Of a stretch of DNA of 64,000 nt, positions 47,746 to 55,872 are shown one piece after another. The notes beneath the pieces are model-generated. The model did no database searches. It had not been told where the DNA came from and saw only the letters and a list, made by a program, of their open reading frames with translations. Numbering within the stretch: the first letter of the stretch is position 1; every line of letters starts with the position of its first letter. This stretch comes from a virus: the IMG/VR virus record IMGVR_UViG_3300009068_000001, positions 1 through 64,000 of that record. The stretch is one strand, 5' to 3'. Made by a program: the position numbers and the translations under genes.

Positions 47746-48338
47746 GATTGTACTCCTATCCATACTGGGTAATCAGGATCTCCGGCAATAAACATAACCC
47801 AAACTAACTGGTTTATAGCAGGAAAAGTGCGGTGAAAAGTATGCTCCGGAGTTTTAAGACTAGTAGATGAACTAGTAGTTCCGGGTGCACTAAGACCACT
47901 AGCAGTAGTATATGTGCTAGTCTCTAAAGTGTCTGTAGTAGCCGTAGGAGAAGATGTAACAACATTATCAGTAACCATTGTTTTAGTTGTAACATGCGGG
48001 TGATTTAATTGACCTCCCCCACTTTTAGCCACAACTGTAAGCGCAGGAATTGTAACAGACCCGCCTTGCGGATCAGATGCTGTTGTTGCTGTTGTAGTTA
48101 GCAAAGCTGCAATTTGAGATGCGGTATGTGGTTGATGATCTGGATGATAAGATGAGGATGTAATTGGTAGACAAGCCGGAGCCCAGTTATGAGACTCAAG
48201 TCCAGTAGGACCATAAACTAATACTTGAATTCTATTTTTCTTTAAAGGATCTTTAACACTGGTTACCTGTCCAGAATAGAGACCGTAAAAACGAGGACGA
48301 CCTTGTGGATCCATCATATACTCAAAATCATTACTCAT
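47742..48338 (-). CDS. OB-fold baseplate spike-type protein (gpV/gp5 N-like)
   Basis: 198 aa. Residues 10-55 (GRPRFYGLYSGQVTSVKDPL, RIQVLVYGPTG, NWAPACLP) form the OB-fold of spike hub proteins such as gpV, gp5 or VgrG. A Ser/Thr-rich linker follows, then FPAINQLVWVMFIAGDPDYP, the closing OB strand motif. The beta-helix needle of gp5 is missing, so the tip may be another protein. Four-nt overlap with gp25-like gene. Confidence 0.75.
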   Translation of the reverse strand: MSNDFEYMMDPQGRPRFYGLYSGQVTSVKDPLKKNRIQVLVYGPTGLESHNWAPACLPITSSSYHPDHQPHTASQIAALLTTTATTASDPQGGSVTIPALTVVAKSGGGQLNHPHVTTKTMVTDNVVTSSPTATTDTLETSTYTTASGLSAPGTTSSSTSLKTPEHTFHRTFPAINQLVWVMFIAGDPDYPVWIGVQS

Positions 48339-48949
48339 CTTAGTACCTTTCCACTAGTAGTAGCAGACCATTGTACCGTGTTTTTTATTCCATCTAGATT
48401 TGGAGAAGACGCTTTAAATGCTGTAGTACCAGTAACTTTAGGTACCGTAACTTTAGATAAATTTTGAATTGCAGTTTTAGAAGTAACCCCATATTTTGGG
48501 CTAAGAGTAGAAGCGTTTGGACTAAGGCTATACTCAGTAAGTTTAGCGGGAGGGACAGTTAAAGACTGTCCAGCAAAATCGTTTTGAACGTCTCTGGTAT
48601 CAGATCGGTTTATAGCATCTGGGTCTACATCCCCTATAACGTCTGTACCCACCTCAACACTCATTAAGTATTTGGCTACGCTTCCCCCAAAAATATGCTC
48701 AATTGAAATAACTGTCCAGTAACCAGACATTCCATTTGGAAGACCATCTAAATAAATAGGGTCATAAGGACGTAAAGTGGCATGCCCTACAATAGTTATT
48801 TTTGCTCTATGCTGATACTTGTAAGTTTCACTATAGGCTTGAGCTATTCTTTTAGAGTTAGTTAAATCTGTAATAACCTCATGTGGGTGATGCGTTTTAA
48901 ATTTAGCAGTTTGTTTTCCACCAGAACCAGCGCTAGAAAAATTAGTCAT
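48335..48949 (-). CDS. tail hub component, C-terminal-gpD-like
   Basis: 204 aa with KYQHRAKITIVGHATLRPYD, NGMSGYWTVISIEHIF and YLMSVEVGTD, patterns of the last beta domain of hub protein gpD/gp27. Here it appears as a separate gene right next to the other hub gene (48949), so the hub is probably split in two proteins. Flanking regions are disordered. Confidence 0.6.
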   Translation of the reverse strand: MTNFSSAGSGGKQTAKFKTHHPHEVITDLTNSKRIAQAYSETYKYQHRAKITIVGHATLRPYDPIYLDGLPNGMSGYWTVISIEHIFGGSVAKYLMSVEVGTDVIGDVDPDAINRSDTRDVQNDFAGQSLTVPPAKLTEYSLSPNASTLSPKYGVTSKTAIQNLSKVTVPKVTGTTAFKASSPNLDGIKNTVQWSATTSGKVLR

Positions 48950-49818
48950 TATATAGCCAACTTTTTTGCAAAATAAGATTTGTTTGGTATAACAACGCCA
49001 GAGTTTCCTTTTGGTGGAACAACATGGGCGTGGGTAGCTTTAACAGCAGCACCAGTATTAGTGTTAACTCCGCTTACAACTCTATCTATACGTGATGAAT
49101 TTTCTGGTGCATGATCAGAAATTATTGGTTCAAAGGATAAAATAGTACCTGTCATACGAAGGGCTGCAGGTACTACACCGCCAACTTGATTGTCGACATA
49201 GTTAAAATAAGGGGCAGAGTTTTTTTTACTTTGATAAATTTTATCTTTAGAAACAAAAATTATAGTAGTGTTTTCAGCTCTTAAAGCAAAACCATTTTGT
49301 TTAGCTAAACTTTTACACAGCTGCCAATCACTTTGACCTGATTGAGATACCTGTGCACGAACTCTAGGATCTCTTTGAGTTACCGCAGCCATACTATATT
49401 TTTTAGCAATCTTAGAAACAACTTGATCTGCTGTTACATTTTTATATATTTTTTGATCGGTATTTTTTAAAACCCAAGAAGCTCCCACACATACTACGTC
49501 GGTGTTACCTCCTTGAAGAGAATGATCTTGACGTATGTGGTATATATAACCGTTCCAAGTAGACTTTAATTTTCCTGACCTAAAGGTAAAAATAACAGGG
49601 TCGCCTGAAACAATAGATTCTTTTTTATTAGCCGGCTTTCCTTTATAGTGAAGCACTAAACGGTCGTGCTCATTGGGGTCTTGAAGAAGTTCAGCACCTA
49701 TCAATACAAGTTCCATGTCAGGAGCTTTAGGGAACGAAGCATCAAACTCACTGTCTTTTGCATTAGAGCTCCATACAAAATTCTTTTGATCTGGAGTACG
49801 TGAATAACTAGTTGCCAT
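48949..49818 (-). CDS. tail hub protein (gpD/gp27-like)
   Basis: 289 aa. Features: ELVLIGAELLQDPNEHDRLV, a strand-rich first barrel, TADQVVSKIAKKYSM, and SGQSDWQLCKSLAKQNGFAL (the helix with W and Q typical of late-control-D proteins). Forms the ring on which the spike sits. Coupled to the C-terminal part at 48335 and to the LysM gene. Confidence 0.7.
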   Translation of the reverse strand: MATSYSRTPDQKNFVWSSNAKDSEFDASFPKAPDMELVLIGAELLQDPNEHDRLVLHYKGKPANKKESIVSGDPVIFTFRSGKLKSTWNGYIYHIRQDHSLQGGNTDVVCVGASWVLKNTDQKIYKNVTADQVVSKIAKKYSMAAVTQRDPRVRAQVSQSGQSDWQLCKSLAKQNGFALRAENTTIIFVSKDKIYQSKKNSAPYFNYVDNQVGGVVPAALRMTGTILSFEPIISDHAPENSSRIDRVVSGVNTNTGAAVKATHAHVVPPKGNSGVVIPNKSYFAKKLAI

Positions 49819-50089
49819 AAGGAACTCTTAAAATAGTGCCTTCTGTAATATCAAATGGGTCTTGAATTTCTGGATTAATTTCCATAATCTCCCACCAATA
49901 TTTAGCTCCAACGCCAAAAACTTCAGAAAGATTAGAAAGGCTATCTCCGTCTTTCCAAGTATAAGAAACATAGTTAACTGTTTGATTATCAGCAAAATTT
50001 CTAAATACAGAAATTACATACTCACCTGTATATTTAGCTTCAGTTTGAGTTAACGATCCATCATAATATCTAGAAACTCTTTCAATCAT
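49808..50089 (-). CDS. LysM-domain baseplate protein (gp53/XkdP-like)
   Basis: 93 aa. The LysM-like half is YTWKDGDSLSNLSEVFGVGA and KYWWEIMEINPEIQDPFDI, then GTILRVPY. In contractile tails this domain joins wedges near the tube end. Overlaps both neighbours. Confidence 0.75.
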   Translation of the reverse strand: MIERVSRYYDGSLTQTEAKYTGEYVISVFRNFADNQTVNYVSYTWKDGDSLSNLSEVFGVGAKYWWEIMEINPEIQDPFDITEGTILRVPYGN

Positions 50090-51861
50090 GCGGGTGCCTT
50101 TCCAGTAGTTTTTAAGTATTCTTTAGTAGCTGCAACAGAAACTTTATCGCCAAACGCAGTCTTTTCATTCCAAAGAGCTGGGTAACGAGCAAAGGAAATG
50201 CTAACAGTACTGAGCATAGGAACCATATTTAAATCAAACATTGCATGGTTTACACTAAAACTAGCAACAGATCCGTAATACCGTAGGTTTTCATTTAGTA
50301 CTAGCCAACAAGGAACACCTGTAGTATATCCAAAGTCAGAAGTAAAACCTTTATAACTACTATTAAAGAGTAAAGAATCTTTTAAAGGATCTCCATTTAA
50401 AACACGATACAAAAATTCAATATCGTATTCTGTTCCACGATTTAAAATGCCTGCTCTTTCTATAGGATCAAGCGTTCTTCCATAAATTTTATCTTCAGCT
50501 ATTTTAGGGTTTTGTAAACGTAAGTACTTTAAATCAGGAATACGGTTAATATAAACCTCAAAGCTAACAACAGAATTACCACTTAGTAAAGTAGCAGGAT
50601 CACTCGAACCCATTGTCCAATCTACAGAATTATTAGAAGAACTTTGATACCCAAATTTTTCAGGATTGTACATAAATCTAAATCCCCATTGATTTGTAGA
50701 ACCCTTAGAAGACACTAGTTCTTTTAATTTATCTGGGTTTTTATTTAAAATATCTGCACTGTTTATATCTTGAAAAATTCTTCCTCGTTCACCATCAGCA
50801 AAAGCTGGAAGCTCAGCAATAAACTTATCATTTTTTGCGTGTGTTATTCTTTCACCATGTGAGATTCCTCTTGCGTCACGGTGTGGAGGTGGGTTCCACC
50901 TAACATCTCCTTTAGGAGGAGTAACTGTTGTAATATCTTTTAAACCGTTACCGCTATCTGAAGTATCACTACATGTAGCATTTGACTTAGCAGCAATCAT
51001 TGGATCAGTTACATTTTTCTTAGTCCAAGCAGCTAACTTCTTTTTGTCAGCTAAAACGTCGGCACTCGGAGTACCTTTTGATTGAATTTGATCTCCATTT
51101 TTTGTACAAGTAAAGTGCTCTTGATTTCCTCTACCACCGAACTGTGCGGTTTTAAAGTTTACAACAAAGTGCCATAATCCACCATTACATTTATCCCAAA
51201 CATAGTTACTTAAAACACTTATTTGATTCTGTGCCAAAATAGTATTTTTTTGCATAACCGGTGATTCACCGTATTGAGATTTTATGTATTCTTGGATAGC
51301 AACAAAAGGAAAGACAGGTGCAGTGACTACAGTAGTCCAAGTAATGCTAGGAACTACGTTTCCTGTAGTACCCCAGTTTATTTTATTACTTGCTATTGTT
51401 GTCCAGTTAGGACTAGCATCGCTCTTCCATTGGATTGCTACTGTAGGCGTAGCAATTACCTGTCCGTTTGTAGCCCCAGCTTTACGACTAAAACTTACTT
51501 TTTGATGTGACTTATCATTTATAATTTTACCTTGCGAAACATAGGCAGTTTGATCGGCAGCCGCATTTGCACTAGCAGTTACACTTATAGTTAACCCATT
51601 TGCTAACCCATTATCTTCATTGCTACCCGCATTTGGAGAAACAATTGTTCCAGTGTAGGTACCGTCAGATCCTGTAGCAACCCAAGTAGCAAAGTTATTA
51701 ATCGTAGTAGCATAGATATCAACTAAATAATATACATAGTATTTAGTATTTGTTTTGTGATTAGCTGCAGTAATTTTTGTATTTTTTACTAGATAATCAG
51801 CAGTAATAGTAGAGCTCTCGTCTTGATAGCGACGAACGTTTGCATAGTAATAGGTAGCCAT
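50086..51861 (-). CDS. baseplate/tail protein, 591 aa
   Basis: Beta-rich N-terminal half (interleaved Thr/Ala strands) and a C-terminal half whose pieces RFMYNPEKFGYQSS, FEVYINRIPDLKYLRLQNPK, GTEYDIEFLYRVLNG and GVPCWLVLNENLRYYGSVAS resemble the tube-proximal domain of XkdP-like proteins that carry the LysM unit; here the LysM part is a separate gene. Sits between tape measure and hub, in agreement with a baseplate role. Confidence 0.6.
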   Translation of the reverse strand: MATYYYANVRRYQDESSTITADYLVKNTKITAANHKTNTKYYVYYLVDIYATTINNFATWVATGSDGTYTGTIVSPNAGSNEDNGLANGLTISVTASANAAADQTAYVSQGKIINDKSHQKVSFSRKAGATNGQVIATPTVAIQWKSDASPNWTTIASNKINWGTTGNVVPSITWTTVVTAPVFPFVAIQEYIKSQYGESPVMQKNTILAQNQISVLSNYVWDKCNGGLWHFVVNFKTAQFGGRGNQEHFTCTKNGDQIQSKGTPSADVLADKKKLAAWTKKNVTDPMIAAKSNATCSDTSDSGNGLKDITTVTPPKGDVRWNPPPHRDARGISHGERITHAKNDKFIAELPAFADGERGRIFQDINSADILNKNPDKLKELVSSKGSTNQWGFRFMYNPEKFGYQSSSNNSVDWTMGSSDPATLLSGNSVVSFEVYINRIPDLKYLRLQNPKIAEDKIYGRTLDPIERAGILNRGTEYDIEFLYRVLNGDPLKDSLLFNSSYKGFTSDFGYTTGVPCWLVLNENLRYYGSVASFSVNHAMFDLNMVPMLSTVSISFARYPALWNEKTAFGDKVSVAATKEYLKTTGKAPA

Positions 51862-54233
51862 TAAAGGGCACTTCCAATCTGCTTAAGAATATCACTGTCT
51901 TTAAGTTTCTTGCCAATCATTCTTACTAAACGATCTGCTTCTTGTACAGTTCCCTGAGTGATTTGTACATCCATTTTGAGGTTAATAACAACGTTGCGAG
52001 AATGACTTGATGAACTTCCTACACCAACATTCATTCCTGCTGAAGGACCACCAAGATCCTCGTTAAAACCTGCGCTAGTTAGTGAAGCACTAAGAGCCGG
52101 ACTAGATAGTTGAGAGGCAGATTTACCTAATTTATTTTGTGTAGCTTTTTTAGCCGACCACATAGAGTCTGAAGAAATAGCTGCAGGCCCAGCTACTACA
52201 GCTGCACCTGAAGATATAGGACCAGATGGAGCACCACTTAAGTATGGTGCTGGATCAACCTTAACACCTTTTTCATTAAGAATTTCAAAGTGAAGGTGTG
52301 GACCGGTAGAGTTACCCGCACCAGGAGCACCAGCTTTACCGCCAGACTTACCAACAGTTTGTCCAGGAACAACTTCCTGTCCTCTAGAAACACCAATTTG
52401 AGACAAGTGGCCGTAACGAGATGCTGTGCCATCCTCATGTTTTACTTCAATCCAATTTCCATAACCATTAGCATCATTACCAATAGTACTTACAACACCG
52501 TTGGTAACAGCGGTTAAGTTACTTCCTACGGGGGTTCCAAAGTCTATACCTTTGTGATTAGAAGAAATTCCCGGATGGGCAGAGTTATCACGTGGACCAA
52601 ATGGAGAAGTGATTGGGGTTGCTTTTGGAACAGGGTATAAGAAAGCTGATGCTTCACCATCGTTAGGGCCACCAACTCCTAGGTTACCGTGATCATTTGG
52701 ACCACCAGAACCAAAGAATCCTGCAATGCCTCCGATAATAGATCCAGCAACAATACTTAAACCTAATGTTTCAGGAGCAAACATTGCTCCAATTGCAGCT
52801 CCTGTAGCAGCGCCAGCACCTGCAGCGGCAAGTGTACTGCCCCCACGTGTAACGCTTTTAGAAGCTCCTACTTTTTTACCTAAAGCTTTTCCGCCCTTAC
52901 CAACACCATAACCTACAGCACCTGCACCTAAACCTGCACCTGCTACTGTTGCACCGGCTGCTAATCCTCCAGCTAATCCTGCACCTTTACCAAGAAGTCC
53001 AGCAACACCTCCGCCACCCAGTAATCTACTTAACAATGCAAACTGTATAAGAGTTGATGCGGCACCTGCTAGTGCGCCTGTAAATTGAGCAATAACTCCT
53101 CCCATGTTTCCTGCATTAGGAAGAGTCTGTAAAATTCCTTTAAGGGTCATTAATCCGTCATTAACAGGGCCAAGAGCATCTGCCATTTTACTGTACGCAT
53201 CATTAAGAGCGGCAGTAGTACGAAGGGATGCATCATAACCACCAACTAAACCTTGTTCAGTTGCAGCAAGTTTTTTATTTTCACTAGAGTTAAATCTAAA
53301 ATTAGCACGAATAGGTGAGCTTTGATCTACACCCATTGCGTTAAGAATCTTGTTAGGGTCTTTCATTTGACCTGCTGTAAGAGCTTTGCCATTGGATGCA
53401 CGTGCAAGAATACCTGACTGAATCATCTGCATCAGCTGAGGATCGCCACCAGTAATTTGTTGAATGGTTGCGTAACCCTTACTTCCAGGGTTTAATACAA
53501 GAGCAGCCTGTTGTTTTGTAATCTTTTGACCACGATACAAGAAACTATAAACATCATTAATAATTTGATTAGGCGGTTTTAAGTTACCTTGACGGTCACG
53601 AATTTGAATCCCAGCACGTAAGAAACTCATGCCGTTCATGCCTGCCACACTTGCAGCAGCAGATTCATTGCTCATGCCAGACATGGCGCTTAATCCGCCA
53701 ATTTGACTCATGATATTTTTAGAACTTAATGAGCTAGCTGTATAACCACCTTGATACATTAAGTTCATTGCAGCCATGGTTGGACCCATAGCGCTTGTTG
53801 CTCCACCACCTACCTGGCGGTTAGCCTGCATAATTGCTTGACGTGAGGACATTCCGCTAAGACCTGCATAAGTATCTGCACCCATACGCTGCGTGACAGC
53901 AGCCATAGTATTAGGTGCCATCTTCATGTATGTGCTAGCGCCAAATGCAGCTACGCCAATACCTATTCCAACTTTTTCAGCACGTGTAAATGAACCAAGA
54001 CCAAGACGTCCAGCGCCTGGTCTGTCAGAACTCATCTTACTTGTAGCAGCTTCAGTGTCTTTAATAGCCTTAGACCACTCTTCAACCATTTGGTCTACAA
54101 GTTTTTTAGCTTCTTTAAAGTACTTAATAAAGTTTTTAGGTAGGCCATCAAAGTCTACTTGATCCGACATAGATGCAAAACCGGTTGACTCAGCATCAGA
54201 AGGGTTTTCCATATTTCCAAACGCCTCTGCCAT
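51861..54233 (-). CDS. tape measure protein with M23 peptidase domain
   Basis: 790 aa. Sets tail length and rides inside the tube. The first 500 residues are helical and contain Gly/Ala-rich hydrophobic helices (GLLGKGAGLAGGLAAGATVA, then IVAGSIIGGIAGFFG). An M23 metallopeptidase follows (about 535-660): SPFGPRDN, NHKGIDFG with His560 and Asp564, RYGHL, and GPHLHFE with His646 and His648. That enzyme would cut peptidoglycan peptide links during DNA entry. At 790 aa it implies a moderate tail. Starts 6 nt after the small frame 54239. Confidence 0.85.
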   Translation of the reverse strand: MAEAFGNMENPSDAESTGFASMSDQVDFDGLPKNFIKYFKEAKKLVDQMVEEWSKAIKDTEAATSKMSSDRPGAGRLGLGSFTRAEKVGIGIGVAAFGASTYMKMAPNTMAAVTQRMGADTYAGLSGMSSRQAIMQANRQVGGGATSAMGPTMAAMNLMYQGGYTASSLSSKNIMSQIGGLSAMSGMSNESAAASVAGMNGMSFLRAGIQIRDRQGNLKPPNQIINDVYSFLYRGQKITKQQAALVLNPGSKGYATIQQITGGDPQLMQMIQSGILARASNGKALTAGQMKDPNKILNAMGVDQSSPIRANFRFNSSENKKLAATEQGLVGGYDASLRTTAALNDAYSKMADALGPVNDGLMTLKGILQTLPNAGNMGGVIAQFTGALAGAASTLIQFALLSRLLGGGGVAGLLGKGAGLAGGLAAGATVAGAGLGAGAVGYGVGKGGKALGKKVGASKSVTRGGSTLAAAGAGAATGAAIGAMFAPETLGLSIVAGSIIGGIAGFFGSGGPNDHGNLGVGGPNDGEASAFLYPVPKATPITSPFGPRDNSAHPGISSNHKGIDFGTPVGSNLTAVTNGVVSTIGNDANGYGNWIEVKHEDGTASRYGHLSQIGVSRGQEVVPGQTVGKSGGKAGAPGAGNSTGPHLHFEILNEKGVKVDPAPYLSGAPSGPISSGAAVVAGPAAISSDSMWSAKKATQNKLGKSASQLSSPALSASLTSAGFNEDLGGPSAGMNVGVGSSSSHSRNVVINLKMDVQITQGTVQEADRLVRMIGKKLKDSDILKQIGSAL

Positions 54234-54238
54234 TTACA

Positions 54239-54400
54239 TCACCGCCTTATTCTAGCCGTAGCTCTTTCTAGCCAATTTATACGTTCTCTCATGCTGAGAT
54301 TACGTACCTCGTGTAGGGTCCACCCCGGATAGTTCTGGACTATTAAGTCCTGCATATCCATAAGTAGTTCGTAATCAACCTCGTTAGCGAAACAACTCCG
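54239..54400 (-). CDS. frame-shifted extension of the tail chaperone (or short separate gene)
   Basis: An open frame in a different register that begins within the last 17 nt of the chaperone gene and runs to a TGA just before the tape measure. After the possible shift it reads SCFANEVDYELLMDMQDL, then IVQNYPGWTLHEVRNLSM, then RERINWLERATARIRR. If used alone the ATG at 54361 gives 40 aa but has no ribosome binding site. Double-frame chaperones before the tape measure are typical for tailed phages. The shift would be +1 (or -2) relative to the main frame. Confidence 0.6.
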   Translation of the reverse strand, partial: RSCFANEVDYELLMDMQDLIVQNYPGWTLHEVRNLSMRERINWLERATARIRR

Positions 54401-55214
54401 CTAAAGTTAGCGGAAGCGGTACCTCCGCGCCGCAAGACTGACAAGGGACTTTAATTTCACTGAGTTGTGGGCCTGGGTTGCGGTTTGTAATCTCCTGAAG
54501 AATTTCTCTACGGTCTTTTAATCCTAGTTTGCGAACGTCGTCCATTCCCAAAACTGGCATACCGTTGATAGATTCAATACAGTTTTTCAAAAGAATTGTA
54601 TCCAATTCTGCTGAAGTTTTGTTGGTAGCAGTTACAATAGCTTTTTGAGTACTGCCTGTAGGCAGAGTAACTACTACTTCTCCAACCTTACACTTAACTG
54701 TAAAAGTATGTTCCCCATCAAGTTTCTTGAGTGGTACATCCTTAGACAGATCTATTTCAAAAGTCTGTTCAAAGCTACAACTAGGGCATTCTCCAGGTCC
54801 TAATTTAATATCAGAACCAAAGGTAGCCTTTCTAATTGCCAGTAATAATAGCTCACGGTCACCTGCATAGAGAGCATCTAGCGTCTCTTTGTCAGCTGGT
54901 TGATCACCAATCTTTACTGTTGCTCTTTCAAGAATTGTTAAAAGAGCTTTACCTGGATCGGTAATCTTAGAGATAATCTCTTCGTCTAATCCAGTTAATT
55001 CTCTAATTTCAGCGGTAGAAATAAAACCTTTAATTGGATCTAAAAATCCACCTAATAGTTCTACATCTGTATCAGGCGGTGGCGTAGTATTTACCTTGGG
55101 AGTATTACTAGCCACCACCGGATCAGAAGGTTTCATAGCTTTATTAGCTAATTCATTTGCTAAAGCTGGGTTGATTGCTGCATTTATAGCGGTATCTGTA
55201 GTCATATTATTCAC
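54384..55214 (-). CDS. tail assembly chaperone / gp26-like baseplate protein, 276 aa
   Basis: Disordered start (NPALANELANKAMKPSDPVV), then helical VELLGGFLDPIKGFISTAEI, RELTGLDEEIISKITDPG and LYAGDRELLLLAIRKATFG, followed by a zinc site GECPSCSFEQTFEIDLS with a later CQSCGAEVPL pair. This order fits T4-type gp26-like baseplate/chaperone proteins located between tube and tape measure. Its last codons overlap the frame at 54239-54400, suggesting a programmed shift. AAAGGTGAATAAT supports the start. Confidence 0.7.
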   Translation of the reverse strand: MNNMTTDTAINAAINPALANELANKAMKPSDPVVASNTPKVNTTPPPDTDVELLGGFLDPIKGFISTAEIRELTGLDEEIISKITDPGKALLTILERATVKIGDQPADKETLDALYAGDRELLLLAIRKATFGSDIKLGPGECPSCSFEQTFEIDLSKDVPLKKLDGEHTFTVKCKVGEVVVTLPTGSTQKAIVTATNKTSAELDTILLKNCIESINGMPVLGMDDVRKLGLKDRREILQEITNRNPGPQLSEIKVPCQSCGAEVPLPLTLAELFR

Positions 55215-55225
55215 CTTTAATTAGT

Positions 55226-55858
55226 TTATTTACCAGCAGTTAATGAAATTTCCGCAGCAGTATTAGCTAGTGTGTAATCTGTTGCGTATGCTACATCAAA
55301 TCCTTCGTGTACTAAAGACATTTCTTCTACCATAAGGGTATTAGCTCCTGCATCTAGATTGCTATAGGATAGTGATGAGATCCAAGCGTTGTAAACCTTA
55401 AAGCGAAGTGAGGTATGTTGAGAACTAGCAACAGTTGCTTGAACCTGTGGAGTACCTCCACCTGTACTTGCTTGAGGATTTGGATGGCTAAGAACTTGAA
55501 TATCAATGTCGCAACGAAATCCCGCACCTACACCTTGACTAATTGAAGGTGTAATTACTGAGAAAAGGCGCTTCATCCATAGGGCATTTGAGTTCTGTCC
55601 TAGCATTACTCCCTTAGAAAGAGTAATTGGGGTGAATGCTGATTGACCAGGGATCTGGTGAACGTTAGTATTGTATCCACCTTCACGATAGGCAATAGGC
55701 TCCGTTGTTACGCTCAACCCTGATAGGGAAACAAATCCCAGTGTTGCTGGCTTTGCGGCATCGGTCCATTCAGCTGTTGGTTTAAATGTAACTAAGAATC
55801 TAAAATTACGGACTGGATCCGTCATCAAAGTACTTAGTGGATTTGTATAGGCTGCCAT
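55226..55858 (-). CDS. tail tube protein (gp19-like)
   Basis: 210 aa. NFRFLVTFKPTAEW (18-31), FVSLSGLSVTTEPIAYREGG (42-61), ITLSKGVMLGQNSNALWMKR and KVYNAWISSLSYSNLDAG are characteristic of contractile-tail tube subunits. It lies directly after the sheath in transcription, as usual, with an AAAGGAG site. Confidence 0.9.
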   Translation of the reverse strand: MAAYTNPLSTLMTDPVRNFRFLVTFKPTAEWTDAAKPATLGFVSLSGLSVTTEPIAYREGGYNTNVHQIPGQSAFTPITLSKGVMLGQNSNALWMKRLFSVITPSISQGVGAGFRCDIDIQVLSHPNPQASTGGGTPQVQATVASSQHTSLRFKVYNAWISSLSYSNLDAGANTLMVEEMSLVHEGFDVAYATDYTLANTAAEISLTAGK

Positions 55859-55872
55859 TTTTTATATCTCCT

